From positions 1 to 41,225 of the forward strand of contig LNFE01000222.1 in assembly GCA_001464575.1 (NCBI GenBank): a DNA stretch of 41,225 nt, written 5' to 3'. Position numbers and translations under genes: made by a program. The notes beneath the pieces are model-generated. The model was not told the DNA's origin, did not search any database, and was given only the letters and a program-made list of their open reading frames with translations. Within the stretch, counting starts at the first letter, position 1, and every line of letters begins with the position of its first letter. Below, piece after piece: positions 11,439-19,959 of this stretch. Source of the DNA: Acidobacteria bacterium Ga0077553 (GTDB lineage: Bacteria; Acidobacteriota; Terriglobia; Bryobacterales; Bryobacteraceae).

Positions 11439-12511
11439 GGGTGTTTTTCAGTCTGACAAAATTCGGTGGCGATTTGGAGATATGCGGCCGCCGCCACTTC
11501 GACACTCGCCAGATCTACCCACTCGACGTCGGCGTGCGCGCCTTCCCCCGCCGGTCCCAGGACGAGCGTCTCGATGCCGGCGGCGGCATAGAGCGCCGAA
11601 TCGAACCATGGCGTTTGTCCGGTGATCCGGGCTTGCGGCAACGCGCGTTGGGCCAGGGCGACGAGGGGTGAGTTTGGCTTCGTTTCGTAAGGTGGGCGAT
11701 GGAAGACGAGGCGCGTGCCCGGCGGAAGCTCTCCAAGCGCCTGCGCCGCCGTTTCTCCCGGCAGCAGCCGGCGCTCCACCTGCAAGGTACAGGACGCCGC
11801 GTACGTGCTCCAACCCGTGCCCCCGCGCAGGGTCGCCAAGTGCAGGCTGGGAGGGCCTAACAACGAATGCGGCGGGCGGGCGAGCAGCTCCGCGTTCAAC
11901 GCAGCCAGGTGCTGCAGGAGGGGCAACGCCGCGAGGTTGGCGTCCACGCCCAGGTCGAACCGCGATCCGTGCGCCGCTCTCCCTTCCACCGTTAACTCGA
12001 ACCAGGCAAACCCCTTGTGCGCCACGCACAGGTCCAATCCGGTCGGTTCGGTGACGATCGCCGCGTCCGGACGATAATGCCGCAGCACCTCCTCCGTGCC
12101 CAAACTCAAGAACTCTTCGTCGGCGACGGCCGCCAGGAACACGTCCCCCGCCAGCACGGGCAGCGCCTTCATAGCGGCCACGGCCGCCGCCAGCGAGCCC
12201 TTCATGTCGAATGCGCCGCGCCCGTACAGACGGCCGTTGGCCACCCGTCCGGAGAAAGGCTCCGCCATCGTTTCCACCCCGACCGTGTCCATGTGCGCAT
12301 TGAACATCAGACTGCGGCCGCCCCCCGTGCCCGGCCGGCGGATCACCAACGATGGGCGCCCCGGCGTCTGTTCAAGGCGGTGGACGACAAAGCGGGAATC
12401 GGCAAACTCCCGCTCGAGGATGGCGGCGATGGGCCCTTCGCCCGGGGCGCCGGCCGTCAGCGAGGGGTTGACGGAGTTTGTCCGCACCAGTTCGGCGAGC
12501 AGGGCGTGCAT
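11435..12511 (-). CDS. M20 family metallopeptidase/deacylase (ArgE/DapE-like)
   Basis: This 358-residue cytoplasmic protein has the M20 dizinc ligands in order: NAHMDTVG (His73, Asp75), GRGAFDMKG (Asp102), ADEEF (Glu132-Glu133, the latter a ligand) and a final GAHADVEWV histidine near residue 325. The dimerisation insert starts after residue 160 (HGSRFDLGVDAN). The family hydrolyses N-acyl amino acids, acetylornithine or dipeptides. The local pairing with a sulfatase does not suggest arginine synthesis, and the lysine operon has its own M20 gene. No signal peptide is seen. The start codon lies base-on-base with that of the divergent small membrane protein (CATG at 12509-12512). Confidence 0.82.
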   Translation of the reverse strand: MHALLAELVRTNSVNPSLTAGAPGEGPIAAILEREFADSRFVVHRLEQTPGRPSLVIRRPGTGGGRSLMFNAHMDTVGVETMAEPFSGRVANGRLYGRGAFDMKGSLAAAVAAMKALPVLAGDVFLAAVADEEFLSLGTEEVLRHYRPDAAIVTEPTGLDLCVAHKGFAWFELTVEGRAAHGSRFDLGVDANLAALPLLQHLAALNAELLARPPHSLLGPPSLHLATLRGGTGWSTYAASCTLQVERRLLPGETAAQALGELPPGTRLVFHRPPYETKPNSPLVALAQRALPQARITGQTPWFDSALYAAAGIETLVLGPAGEGAHADVEWVDLASVEVAAAAYLQIATEFCQTEKHP

Positions 12512-12857
12512 GTCAGATTACGATAACAGGGTGAGTGCAAATGCGGCGATGTCGTGGCTGGTGGGCGGGGTCTTGCTGGTGTGTGTGGAGTTCTGCCGCC
12601 CCGGTTGGGTGATCTTTGGCGTGGCGGGCGGCGTCATGACCGCCGTGGGCGGTTATCAACTCGCGCAGCGCGGCTTGGCTTGGGGCGTGGCGGCTTTGGC
12701 TTGCTGTTGGGTGATCCTGGCGATGTCGGCTTTTGGCGCGTGGCCGCGCTGGCTGGGCTGGGCCGCGAGCGCGGCGCTGCCCCTGGTCTGCTGGCGTATG
12801 GAGGCCCATCCAGCACTGGAATCGCCGGCCGAGCGCTTCAAAACAAAAGTGGTCTAG
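12510..12857 (+). CDS. Small membrane protein, NfeD-like
   Basis: This protein of up to 115 residues is almost entirely hydrophobic, with about four transmembrane segments. The segment VEFCRPGWVIFGVAGGV resembles the membrane core of NfeD-type proteins (E-x2-x-PG-x2-x-FG). The OB-fold that many NfeD proteins carry is absent. Candidate starts are ATG 12510, GTG 12531 and ATG 12549. The last has a GGGTGAG about 13 bases upstream and begins right at the first helix, so the shorter form may be the real one. It sits about 58 bases before the SPOR gene on the same strand. The function is unknown. Confidence 0.6.
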   Translation: MSDYDNRVSANAAMSWLVGGVLLVCVEFCRPGWVIFGVAGGVMTAVGGYQLAQRGLAWGVAALACCWVILAMSAFGAWPRWLGWAASAALPLVCWRMEAHPALESPAERFKTKVV

Positions 12858-12860
12858 AAT
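12855..12860 (+). promoter_or_regulatory. Possible -10 element (TAGAAT) upstream of the SPOR gene
   Basis: TAGAAT overlaps the stop codon of the small membrane protein gene and would give a leader of about 50 bases before the SPOR ATG. The same hexamer precedes two other plus-strand genes in this window. No clear -35 box is seen. Confidence 0.3.
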
Positions 12861-12915
12861 GATTCCTGCCCGCCTGTATTCTTTGTCAAAATAGGGAGTA
12901 CATTTCAGGAGAGAT

Positions 12916-13599
12916 ATGGCCCGTAACGAAGAAGGCGAATTTGAACTGGTGCTCGGCAACAAGCAGTTGCTGAGCGTGTTTTTCATCCTGGTGGTTCTAC
13001 TGGGAGTATTTTTTACGATGGGCTATATCGTGGGACGGAACAATCCCAGCACGGAGGCGGTGAATCTGGCGATCGCGCGCAAACCTGCCGACGGAGTAGC
13101 CGGCCAGCCGAAGGAGGTGGACGCCACCGGAGCGCAAGTCAGCGAGCCCCGAGTAGTCGATTCGCCCAAAGTGGAGCCTCCGAAGGTTGCCGAAACGAAA
13201 GTTGCGGAAACGAAGGTCGAGCCGCCGAAACCGGAACCCGTGAAAGCGGAGCCCCCCAAGCCGGTACCCGCCAAACCCGAGCCCGCCAAACAGGAACCGG
13301 CCAAGCCTAAAGAGGTTCCGAAGCCGGAACCGCCGGTGACGGCGGCTGGCGGCGTCACAGCGAAACCGCCTTCGGGGTCGTATCTCCAGGTCGCCGCGAT
13401 TGATCTCAAAGGCGCGAACATGATGGTGGATTCGCTGCGTAAGCGCAGCTTCCCCGCGGTGATCACCCCCGGTCCCGCCGACAAGCCGAACATTTTCCGC
13501 GTCCTCGTCGGACCGATGAGTTCGCCCGAAGAGGTGGCCAAAACCCGGACCCGGCTTGAGGACATCGGCATGAAGGGCGCCATGGCCAAGAGACTCTAG
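12916..13599 (+). CDS. SPOR-domain membrane protein
   Basis: This 227-residue bitopic protein has a short cytoplasmic N-terminus, one transmembrane helix (about 19-40), a long low-complexity linker rich in Lys/Pro/Glu (about 60-145, repeats of the KPEP type) and a C-terminal SPOR-like domain (about 150-227; YLQVAAI at its start, FRVLVGPMSS near its end). SPOR domains bind denuded peptidoglycan glycan strands, usually at the division septum, so it is probably a cell-division or envelope protein. The start is well supported by CAGGAG six bases before the ATG. lipA begins one base after the stop, so they probably share a transcript. Confidence 0.88.
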   Translation: MARNEEGEFELVLGNKQLLSVFFILVVLLGVFFTMGYIVGRNNPSTEAVNLAIARKPADGVAGQPKEVDATGAQVSEPRVVDSPKVEPPKVAETKVAETKVEPPKPEPVKAEPPKPVPAKPEPAKQEPAKPKEVPKPEPPVTAAGGVTAKPPSGSYLQVAAIDLKGANMMVDSLRKRSFPAVITPGPADKPNIFRVLVGPMSSPEEVAKTRTRLEDIGMKGAMAKRL

Positions 13600-13600
13600 C

Positions 13601-14509
13601 GTGAGCGATCTGGTGCAGATAGCCGTCCGGCCCCGGCTGCCGGACTGGCTCCGCAAACCGGAAACGCATTTCGAATCGGTGCATCTGCTGAAGCGGGAAC
13701 TCCGCCAGAAGCGGCTGCACACGGTTTGTGAATCCGCGCGCTGCCCGAATATTCACGAGTGCTTCCATCGTGGCGCCGCCACGTTTATGATTCTGGGCAA
13801 CCTCTGCACGCGCGGCTGCGCCTTCTGCTCCGTGCCCAAGGGCTCCCCCGCCAAGCGCGAGTTCACCCTGGACGCCGAGGAGCCGGAGCATGTGGCCGAC
13901 ATGGCGGCCGAAATGAATCTCCGCTACGTGGTGATCACCAGCGTCAATCGAGATGAACTGCCCGACGGCGGCTCCGCCCATTGGGCCGAGACCGTCCGCG
14001 CGGTTCGCCGCCGCCTGCCGGAAGCGAAGGTCGAGGTTTTGACCCCGGATTTTTGCGGCGATACGGACGCGGTCGCCCGGGTGCTCGATGCCGGGCCGCA
14101 CGTTTTCAACCACAACATGGAGACGGTGAAGCGCCTCTACAGCCGCGTCCGGCCCCAGGCCGATTACCGGCAGTCGCTCGAGGTGCTCGCCTTCGCCCGC
14201 CGCTATCAGCCCGAGACGCTGACCAAGTCCGGCCTGATGGTTGGCCTGGGCGAACGCGTCGAAGAGGTCGAAGAGCTGCTGCGCGACCTGCGGCAGAGCG
14301 ACGTCCATGTGGCGACCATCGGCCAGTACCTGCAACCCACGCGGAGGAACATGGCGGTGGCCGAGTACGTCACGCCGCAGCAGTTCGCCGCCTACGAGCA
14401 GTACGGGAAGAGCATCGGCTTTCAGATGGTGTTTAGCGGCCCGCTGGTGCGCAGTTCGTACATGGCCGATATGGTGGAAGAACATGCATCTTCTGCTGGC
14501 AGCGATTAG
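13601..14509 (+). CDS. lipA: Lipoyl synthase (radical SAM)
   Basis: This 302-residue enzyme inserts two sulfurs into octanoyl groups on lipoyl domains. Both iron-sulfur clusters are visible: the auxiliary cluster motif C-x4-C-x5-C (Cys43, Cys48, Cys54) and the radical SAM motif C-x3-C-x2-C (Cys69, Cys73, Cys76). The C-terminal RSSY that contributes the serine ligand to the auxiliary cluster is also present. The length is normal. The start is GTG, one base after the SPOR stop, with no strong Shine-Dalgarno sequence of its own. It overlaps the following lnt by 26 bases. lipB is not in the window. Confidence 0.96.
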   Translation: MSDLVQIAVRPRLPDWLRKPETHFESVHLLKRELRQKRLHTVCESARCPNIHECFHRGAATFMILGNLCTRGCAFCSVPKGSPAKREFTLDAEEPEHVADMAAEMNLRYVVITSVNRDELPDGGSAHWAETVRAVRRRLPEAKVEVLTPDFCGDTDAVARVLDAGPHVFNHNMETVKRLYSRVRPQADYRQSLEVLAFARRYQPETLTKSGLMVGLGERVEEVEELLRDLRQSDVHVATIGQYLQPTRRNMAVAEYVTPQQFAAYEQYGKSIGFQMVFSGPLVRSSYMADMVEEHASSAGSD

Positions 14510-15971
14510 CGGCGTCCTGCTGGCGCTGGTGTTTCCGCGCTATGACGCGTGGTGGCTGGCGCCGGTGGCACTGACCCCGCTGACGCTCGCCATGGTGCAG
14601 GAGTTTGTTCCCGCACGCCGGTTCCTGTTGGGCTGGGTGATGGGACTGGTCTTCTGGGCCATGACGTGTAACTGGATCGCCTCGGTACTTGAAGTCCACG
14701 GCGGCATGGGTTTCTGGGGCGGCTGGGGGTCGTTTGCGGTGTTTTGCATTCTGAAGTCGCTGCACTATGGCGTCTATAGCTGGCTCGGCGGTGTCCTGGT
14801 CCGCCACTGGTATGGGCCTCCCGCGATGGCCCTTCTGTGGGCCGGCCTCGAACGGACGCAAGAGCCGTTGACGGGGTTCGGCTGGTTGATGCTTGGCAAC
14901 GCCGGCACGGAGATTCCGATCGCACTGCGCCTGGCGCCGTACACCGGCGTCTATGGCATCTCGTTCGTCTTCGCGCTAATGGGCATTTGTCTGGCGCTGG
15001 TGCTGCTGCGCAAGCCGCGCACGTACACCGCGTGGCTCCTGTTCGTTCTTCTGCCCGTGTTCCTGCCCAAGGTACCGGAGGGGTTAAAGGCCGTCAGCAC
15101 CGCTGTAGCTGTCCAGCCGAACTTCCCGGTGCTGGGCGAGTGGACGGATGACCTCTACCGGAACCAGAAGGAGCTGCTCTCGTCGTTGACGCTGGCCGCC
15201 GGCCAGGGCAAACAACCGGGCCTCGTGCTCTGGCCCGAAACGCCGACCCCCATCTTCTTCGGCACCGATGCCGACCTGCAGGGCCGTGTCCGCGAGATCA
15301 CGACGACGCTGCAAGCGCCCATGCTGTTCGGCTCCATCGCGCGAACGCCCACCGGGCAAGCGCTGAATACGGCACAGTTCGTGAACGCCAAAGGCGAAAC
15401 CGGCGGCCGCTATGACAAGGTGTTTCTCGTGCCTTTTGGCGAGTACGTGCCGGAGCTGTTCTCCTGGGTGAACCAGGTGAGCGGAGAGGTCGGCGCGTAT
15501 ACGCCGGGTCAGAAAGTGGTGACGTTTCCCGTCGATGGCCGCTGGATCGGGGCGTTTATCTGCTACGAGAGTGCGGTGCCGCACCACGTGCGGGAGTTTG
15601 CCCGCGCCGGCGCTGAACTGTTCGTGAATCTTTCAAACGATGGCTACTTCTTTGAAACGGCGGCGCGCGAGCAGCACCTGCAACTCGTCCGCATGCGGGC
15701 GGTTGAAAATCGGCGTTGGGTGCTTCGGGTCACCAACAATGGCATCACGGTGGCGATTGATCCCGCGGGGGTGGTCCGGCAAAGCTTTCCCGGTTTTCAG
15801 GCCATGGCCGGCACCCTCAGTTTTGGCTGGCGGGCCGACCTGACGCCATATACCCGCTATGGCGACTGGTTCGCCTGGTTGGGTCTGCTGATTGCGGCCG
15901 GATGCCTGATCGCTACGCAATGGCCGAACTATCTGCCGGAAGCCATCAGAGCGGAACGTCGGTCAACGTAA
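14484..15971 (+). CDS. lnt: Apolipoprotein N-acyltransferase
   Basis: This 495-residue integral membrane enzyme transfers the third acyl chain to the N-terminal cysteine of lipoproteins. The N-terminal third holds six or so hydrophobic helices, followed by a CN-hydrolase domain with Glu252 (in LWPETPTP), Lys312 (in RYDKVFLVPFGEY) and Cys360 (in FICYES), the catalytic triad, plus one C-terminal helix. The frame is open upstream inside lipA, but the ATG at 14484 has GGTGGAAG just before it and begins at the first helix. Lnt implies a diderm envelope. Its 3' end overlaps the convergent moxR by 26 bases. Confidence 0.95.
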   Translation: MHLLLAAISGVLLALVFPRYDAWWLAPVALTPLTLAMVQEFVPARRFLLGWVMGLVFWAMTCNWIASVLEVHGGMGFWGGWGSFAVFCILKSLHYGVYSWLGGVLVRHWYGPPAMALLWAGLERTQEPLTGFGWLMLGNAGTEIPIALRLAPYTGVYGISFVFALMGICLALVLLRKPRTYTAWLLFVLLPVFLPKVPEGLKAVSTAVAVQPNFPVLGEWTDDLYRNQKELLSSLTLAAGQGKQPGLVLWPETPTPIFFGTDADLQGRVREITTTLQAPMLFGSIARTPTGQALNTAQFVNAKGETGGRYDKVFLVPFGEYVPELFSWVNQVSGEVGAYTPGQKVVTFPVDGRWIGAFICYESAVPHHVREFARAGAELFVNLSNDGYFFETAAREQHLQLVRMRAVENRRWVLRVTNNGITVAIDPAGVVRQSFPGFQAMAGTLSFGWRADLTPYTRYGDWFAWLGLLIAAGCLIATQWPNYLPEAIRAERRST

Positions 15972-16914
15972 GAATGTTCTCGAGCAGCCGCTCGGCGGCC
16001 GCCGTCGAACGTTGCGCCGCCGCGGCCCGCGCGTGCAGCGCCACCCGGTGCGCGAACACCGGCACCGTTAACCGTTTCACATCATCCGGCGTGACGAAGC
16101 CGCGGCCTTCGAGCATCGCCAAAGCCTGGCATGCGCGGAACAGCGCCTGCGCCCCGCGTGGACTCACGCCCAGCGCCAGCGAATCGTGCGCGCGCGTCCG
16201 CTCGACGATCGCCAGCATGTAGTCGACGAGCGAGTCGTCGACGTGGACCAGCTCCACCGCCTGCTGCAGTTCCAATATCTCGGTCTGCGTTAGCAGCGGC
16301 GCCGATACCGCATTGTGGTCCGCACCGCCGCGCCGCAAAATCTCCCGCTCACTCGCCGCATCGGGATACCCAATCCGCAAACGCATCAGGAACCGGTCCA
16401 ACTGCGACTCCGGCAACGGGTACGTGCCGTGATGCTCCACCGGGTTCTGCGTGGCGATCACCATGAAGGGCCGGGCCAGCGGATAACTTCGTCCGTCGAT
16501 CGAAATCTGCTGCTCGTTCATCGCCTCGAGCAGGGCCGATTGCGTCTTCGGCGTGGCGCGGTTGATCTCGTCGGCCAAAAGAAAATTCGTAAAGATCGCG
16601 CCGGGCTTGAATTCGAACTCTTGCGTCTGCGCGTTGAACACCGTCACGCCCAGCACGTCTCCCGGCAGCATATCCGCCGTGAACTGGATCCGATGAAACC
16701 GGCTATCCACCGCCCGCGCCAGCGCATGCGCCAGCGTGGTTTTGCCCACGCCCGGCACATCCTCAATCAACAGATGTCCGCGCGAAAGCAGACCCACCAA
16801 ACTCAGACGCACCACCTCGGCCTTACCCCGTAGGATGGTGCCGAGATGAGCTTCCAGTTGTTGGAGGCGGCTGCGCAGCGCGACCGAGAGATCGCTAGCG
16901 GGTGGCGCCATCAT
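15946..16914 (-). CDS. MoxR-family AAA+ ATPase
   Basis: This protein of about 322 residues has Walker A DVPGVGKTT (52-60), Walker B LLADEINRA, ATQNPVEHHGTYPLPESQLDRF (sensor region) and the C-terminal lid helices. MoxR ATPases act as chaperone-like partners of VWA or DUF58 proteins. The frame runs open upstream, but the real start is one of the paired ATGs at 16914/16911, because AAAGGGAG (minus strand, 16922-16929) lies about eight bases before them. No DUF58, VWA or transglutaminase gene lies next to it; the convergent neighbour is lnt. It is therefore an orphan copy. It is divergent from the guanine deaminase gene with only about 36 bases between starts. Confidence 0.9.
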   Translation of the reverse strand: MMAPPASDLSVALRSRLQQLEAHLGTILRGKAEVVRLSLVGLLSRGHLLIEDVPGVGKTTLAHALARAVDSRFHRIQFTADMLPGDVLGVTVFNAQTQEFEFKPGAIFTNFLLADEINRATPKTQSALLEAMNEQQISIDGRSYPLARPFMVIATQNPVEHHGTYPLPESQLDRFLMRLRIGYPDAASEREILRRGGADHNAVSAPLLTQTEILELQQAVELVHVDDSLVDYMLAIVERTRAHDSLALGVSPRGAQALFRACQALAMLEGRGFVTPDDVKRLTVPVFAHRVALHARAAAAQRSTAAAERLLENILTLTDVPL

Positions 16915-16950
16915 TCGAGTACTCCCTTTCAAACAAGATACCCTGATTTT

Positions 16951-17415
16951 GTGGACGAAGCGTATTTGCGCCGGGCGATCGCCCTGGCAACGGAGAACGT
17001 CAGCGCCGGCGGCGGCCCCTTTGGAGCGGTCATCCTCCGTGATGGCCAAGTGATCGCCGAAGGCGTCAATCGCGTCACCGCGATGCACGATCCCACGGCG
17101 CACGCCGAAGTCGTCGCCATCCGGGCCGCCGGCCAGGCGCTGCAAACCCACGACCTATCCGGCTGCACCATCTTCGCCAGTTGTGAACCCTGCCCCATGT
17201 GTCTCGGCGCCATCCTGTGGGCGCGTTTCGATCGCATCGTTTTTGCCGCCACTAAAGAAGACGCCGCCGCCGCCGGTTTCGACGATTCCAATTTTTACGT
17301 CGAACTCGCCAAGCCCGCGGCCGGTCGGACTCCTCCCATGCGGCAAGCCCTGGCGGAGGAGGGCCTCCTGCCGTTTCTTGCATGGCGCCAGTTTTCCGCT
17401 AAAGTACCTTACTAG
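16951..17415 (+). CDS. guaD: Guanine deaminase (Bacillus GuaD type)
   Basis: This 154-residue zinc deaminase converts guanine to xanthine and ammonia. The zinc site is HAE (His51, proton shuttle Glu53) and PCPMC (Cys81, Cys84). I prefer GuaD to tRNA adenosine deaminase because of GFDDSNFY and the C-terminal W-x2-F-x-x-K-x-x-Y tail, which in GuaD is the domain-swapped segment closing the active site. The GTG start at 16951 is chosen because conserved sequence begins there; its ribosome site is weak. The stop overlaps the GTG of the ABC ATPase by one base (TAGTG), which implies coupled translation with the transporter genes. Confidence 0.88.
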   Translation: MDEAYLRRAIALATENVSAGGGPFGAVILRDGQVIAEGVNRVTAMHDPTAHAEVVAIRAAGQALQTHDLSGCTIFASCEPCPMCLGAILWARFDRIVFAATKEDAAAAGFDDSNFYVELAKPAAGRTPPMRQALAEEGLLPFLAWRQFSAKVPY

Positions 17416-18374
17416 TGGGCGATCTCCAACTCGAAGCGATCTACAAGGACTTCCCGTCTCACCGGGTGGTCGACGGCATTTCTCTGACCATTCCGCAGGG
17501 CTGTTTCTACTCCCTGCTCGGGCCTTCAGGCTGCGGCAAAACTACGACGCTGCGGATGATCGCCGGTTTCGATGAACCCGACCGCGGACTCATCCGGCTC
17601 GGCGGCCGCACCCTGAACGGGCTCCGCCCCTACGAACGCCCGGTGACCACTGTCTTCCAAAGCTACGCGCTGTTCCCTCATCTCACCGCCGCCGAGAACA
17701 TTGCCTTTGGCTTGAAGCGCAAAGGCGATCCTGACACGGCCCGGAAAGTGAAGGAGGCGCTCGACCTCGTCCAACTCAGCGCCAAGGCTGACCGGTTGCC
17801 CGCCAAAATGTCCGGAGGAGAGCGCCAACGGACAGCGCTCGCGCGCGCCCTGGTCCTGCAGCCGGAGGTGCTGCTGCTCGACGAGCCGCTCTCCGCCCTC
17901 GACCCCAAGCTCCGCAAGCAGATGCGGCTCGAACTCAAGGAGCTGCAAGCCCGCGTCGGCATCACGTTCCTTTTCATCACCCACGATCAGGAGGAAGCGC
18001 TTTCGCTCTCAGACCGGATCGCCGTGATGAACCAGGGCCGCCTCGAACAGATCGGAACCCCGCAGGAGATCTACCTAGCCCCGGCCACCCGGTTCGTCGC
18101 CGGCTTTCTCGGCGCCGTCAACTGGGTGGGCGCCATTGGCGTGCGCCCGGAGATGACGCGCATCTCCCGCGAAGCGCCCGGCAATGGCGCCCGCGTCGTC
18201 GAAGCCACCGTCAGCTCGGCGATGTTCCTGGGCGACTGCTTTCAAGTGGAAACTAAGACCCCCGCGGGCGACAGCATCATCGCCCAAATCGCCCACGGCA
18301 TCGGCGAGTTTCAGCGTGGCGAGCGCGTCCATGTCTGGTGGCATCCGGGGGATGAGATGGCGATTCCCCAATGA
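17415..18374 (+). CDS. potA: Spermidine/putrescine-type ABC transporter ATP-binding protein
   Basis: This 319-residue ABC ATPase has Walker [10 protein letters not shown] (36-44), a Q-loop ([11 protein letters not shown]), signature SGGERQR, Walker [13 protein letters not shown], the H-loop FITHD and a C-terminal TOBE region (about 235-319) ending in HVWWHPGDE. That layout is typical of PotA and related polyamine or ferric-iron importers. The GTG start overlaps the guaD stop and the potB ATG overlaps its own stop (ATGA). Substrate assignment to polyamines rests on the whole potABCD set, not on this subunit. It acts at the inner face of the cytoplasmic membrane. Confidence 0.93.
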   Translation: MGDLQLEAIYKDFPSHRVVDGISLTIPQGCFYSLLGPSGCGKTTTLRMIAGFDEPDRGLIRLGGRTLNGLRPYERPVTTVFQSYALFPHLTAAENIAFGLKRKGDPDTARKVKEALDLVQLSAKADRLPAKMSGGERQRTALARALVLQPEVLLLDEPLSALDPKLRKQMRLELKELQARVGITFLFITHDQEEALSLSDRIAVMNQGRLEQIGTPQEIYLAPATRFVAGFLGAVNWVGAIGVRPEMTRISREAPGNGARVVEATVSSAMFLGDCFQVETKTPAGDSIIAQIAHGIGEFQRGERVHVWWHPGDEMAIPQ

Positions 18375-19201
18375 TGAGGCTCCGCGCACTCTTTCTGCTG
18401 CCGGCGTGGGCCTTCACGCTACTGTTGTTCCTGGCCCCGCTGCTCATCATCGTCGTCTACTCGCTGCAGACCAAGGGCGTCTATGGCGGCGTGGTGGAGC
18501 CGTGGACGCTCGAAAACTATACCCGCCTCTTCGATCCTCTTTACGGCGTCATCCTCTTCCGCTCCTTCCTGATGGCCGGTGTTTCCACCCTCGGGTGCAT
18601 CGTGCTGGCTTTCCCCCTGGCGCTGTACATCGCCCGCTCCGGGACCCGCAAGACGCTGCTGCTGAATCTCGTCATGCTCCCGTTCTGGACCAGCTTCCTC
18701 GTCCGCACCTACGCCTGGATGTTCCTGCTTCGTGATACCGGTCTCGTGAACTCCGTCCTCCTCGCGCTCGGCGTGATTGCGGAGCCTCTCCCGCTGCTCT
18801 ACAACGACTGGGCAGTGATCGTTGGTCTCATCTACGGTTACCTTCCGTTCGCGGTGCTGCCGCTTTATAGCAATCTGGAGCGGCTCGACAAATCCCTGCT
18901 CGAAGCGGCCGCCGACCTCGGGGCGAAGCCCTGGGAAGCCATGCTCCATGTGGTCCTTCCGCTCACCGCCCCCGGCATGCGCGCCGCCGGGGTTCTCGTC
19001 TTCATCCCTTGCCTGGGCGCCTATCTCACGCCGGATCTGCTGGGCGGCGGCAAGAGCATGATGATCGGCAACCTGGTTCAAAATCAGTTCACCTCCGCCC
19101 GCGATTGGCCCTTCGGCTCGGCCCTCTCGCTCGCGCTGATGCTCATCGTGATGCTGCTCCTTTGGGCCCTGCTCCGGCGCGACGGCGAGGAGGTCCTATG
19201 A
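18371..19201 (+). CDS. potB: Polyamine-type ABC transporter permease 1
   Basis: This 276-residue membrane protein has about six helices and the binding-protein-dependent transport EAA loop ([27 protein letters not shown]), which docks on the ATPase. The N-terminus begins with an arginine-rich start and a first helix. It starts inside the potA stop (ATGA) and its own stop overlaps the potC ATG in the same way, so the transporter genes form a single translationally linked unit. Confidence 0.93.
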   Translation: MMRLRALFLLPAWAFTLLLFLAPLLIIVVYSLQTKGVYGGVVEPWTLENYTRLFDPLYGVILFRSFLMAGVSTLGCIVLAFPLALYIARSGTRKTLLLNLVMLPFWTSFLVRTYAWMFLLRDTGLVNSVLLALGVIAEPLPLLYNDWAVIVGLIYGYLPFAVLPLYSNLERLDKSLLEAAADLGAKPWEAMLHVVLPLTAPGMRAAGVLVFIPCLGAYLTPDLLGGGKSMMIGNLVQNQFTSARDWPFGSALSLALMLIVMLLLWALLRRDGEEVL

Positions 19202-19959
19202 AGCAGCGCCTGTTGCCGCTGTACGTGGTCTGCCTCTACGCGTTTCTCCATCTACCCTTGATGATCCTCTGCGCCTTCAGCTTCAACTCGTCGCGGTTCA
19301 CGGTCTGGGAAGGGTTTTCTCTCGTCTGGTACCAGGCGATGTGGAACGATGGCGCGCTGGCCGAGGCCACTTGGAACTCGCTGCTGATCGCCGTTGTCTC
19401 GACCGTACTGGCCACCATCGTCGGCACCCTCGGTGCCTACGGGCTCTGGAAGAGAAACTCAAAGATCCTTTCCGGTTCTCTGTATCTCTCGCTGGTCACC
19501 CCCGAGATCATCACGGGCATCGCCCTGCTCGCCACCTTCCAATGGGCCTTCCGCTACTTCCAACTCCAACTCGGCATGCACACGGTGATCCTTGCCCACG
19601 TCACCTTCTCCATCGCCTACGTCCTGCTCGTCGTCATGGCCCGGCTCCGCACCGCGGACCCCGCTCTTGAAGAAGCGGCCCTCGACCTCGGCGCCACGGA
19701 ATGGCAGGCGTTCCGCCTGGTCACGCTGCCCATGCTGAAGCCCGGCATCGCCGCCGCCGCCCTGCTGGCGTTCACCGTTTCCTTTGACGACTACGTCATC
19801 ACGTCCCTGGTCGCGGGCGTCGATTCGGAGACGCTTCCCATGATGCTTTACGCCATGGCCCGCCGCGGCGCTAATCCGGTGGTCAGTGCCATCTCCACGG
19901 TGATCTTCGTCGGCCTCGGGATATTGATCGTCGCCTCGGAAAGGTTGCAGAAGGCATGA
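19198..19959 (+). CDS. potC: Polyamine-type ABC transporter permease 2
   Basis: This 253-residue permease has about six membrane segments, the FSFNSSRF segment after helix 1, as in PotC proteins, and an EAA loop (LEEAALDLGATEWQAFRLVTLPMLKPG). The conserved FDDYVIT and TLPMMLYAMARRG segments near the end are also typical of PotC. The frame is open further upstream within potB, but the ATG at 19198 forms the ATGA overlap with the potB stop and begins at the first helix. Confidence 0.93.
   Translation: MKQRLLPLYVVCLYAFLHLPLMILCAFSFNSSRFTVWEGFSLVWYQAMWNDGALAEATWNSLLIAVVSTVLATIVGTLGAYGLWKRNSKILSGSLYLSLVTPEIITGIALLATFQWAFRYFQLQLGMHTVILAHVTFSIAYVLLVVMARLRTADPALEEAALDLGATEWQAFRLVTLPMLKPGIAAAALLAFTVSFDDYVITSLVAGVDSETLPMMLYAMARRGANPVVSAISTVIFVGLGILIVASERLQKA

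Noticed and set aside
13140..13340. DNA tandem repeat inside the SPOR gene
   Set aside because: It is an irregular Lys/Pro/Glu-rich linker coding sequence, common in SPOR proteins, not an exact repeat array.
16951..17415. tRNA-specific adenosine deaminase (tadA) as the identity of the deaminase
   Set aside because: The GFDD segment and the C-terminal W-F-K-Y tail match Bacillus-type guanine deaminase instead.
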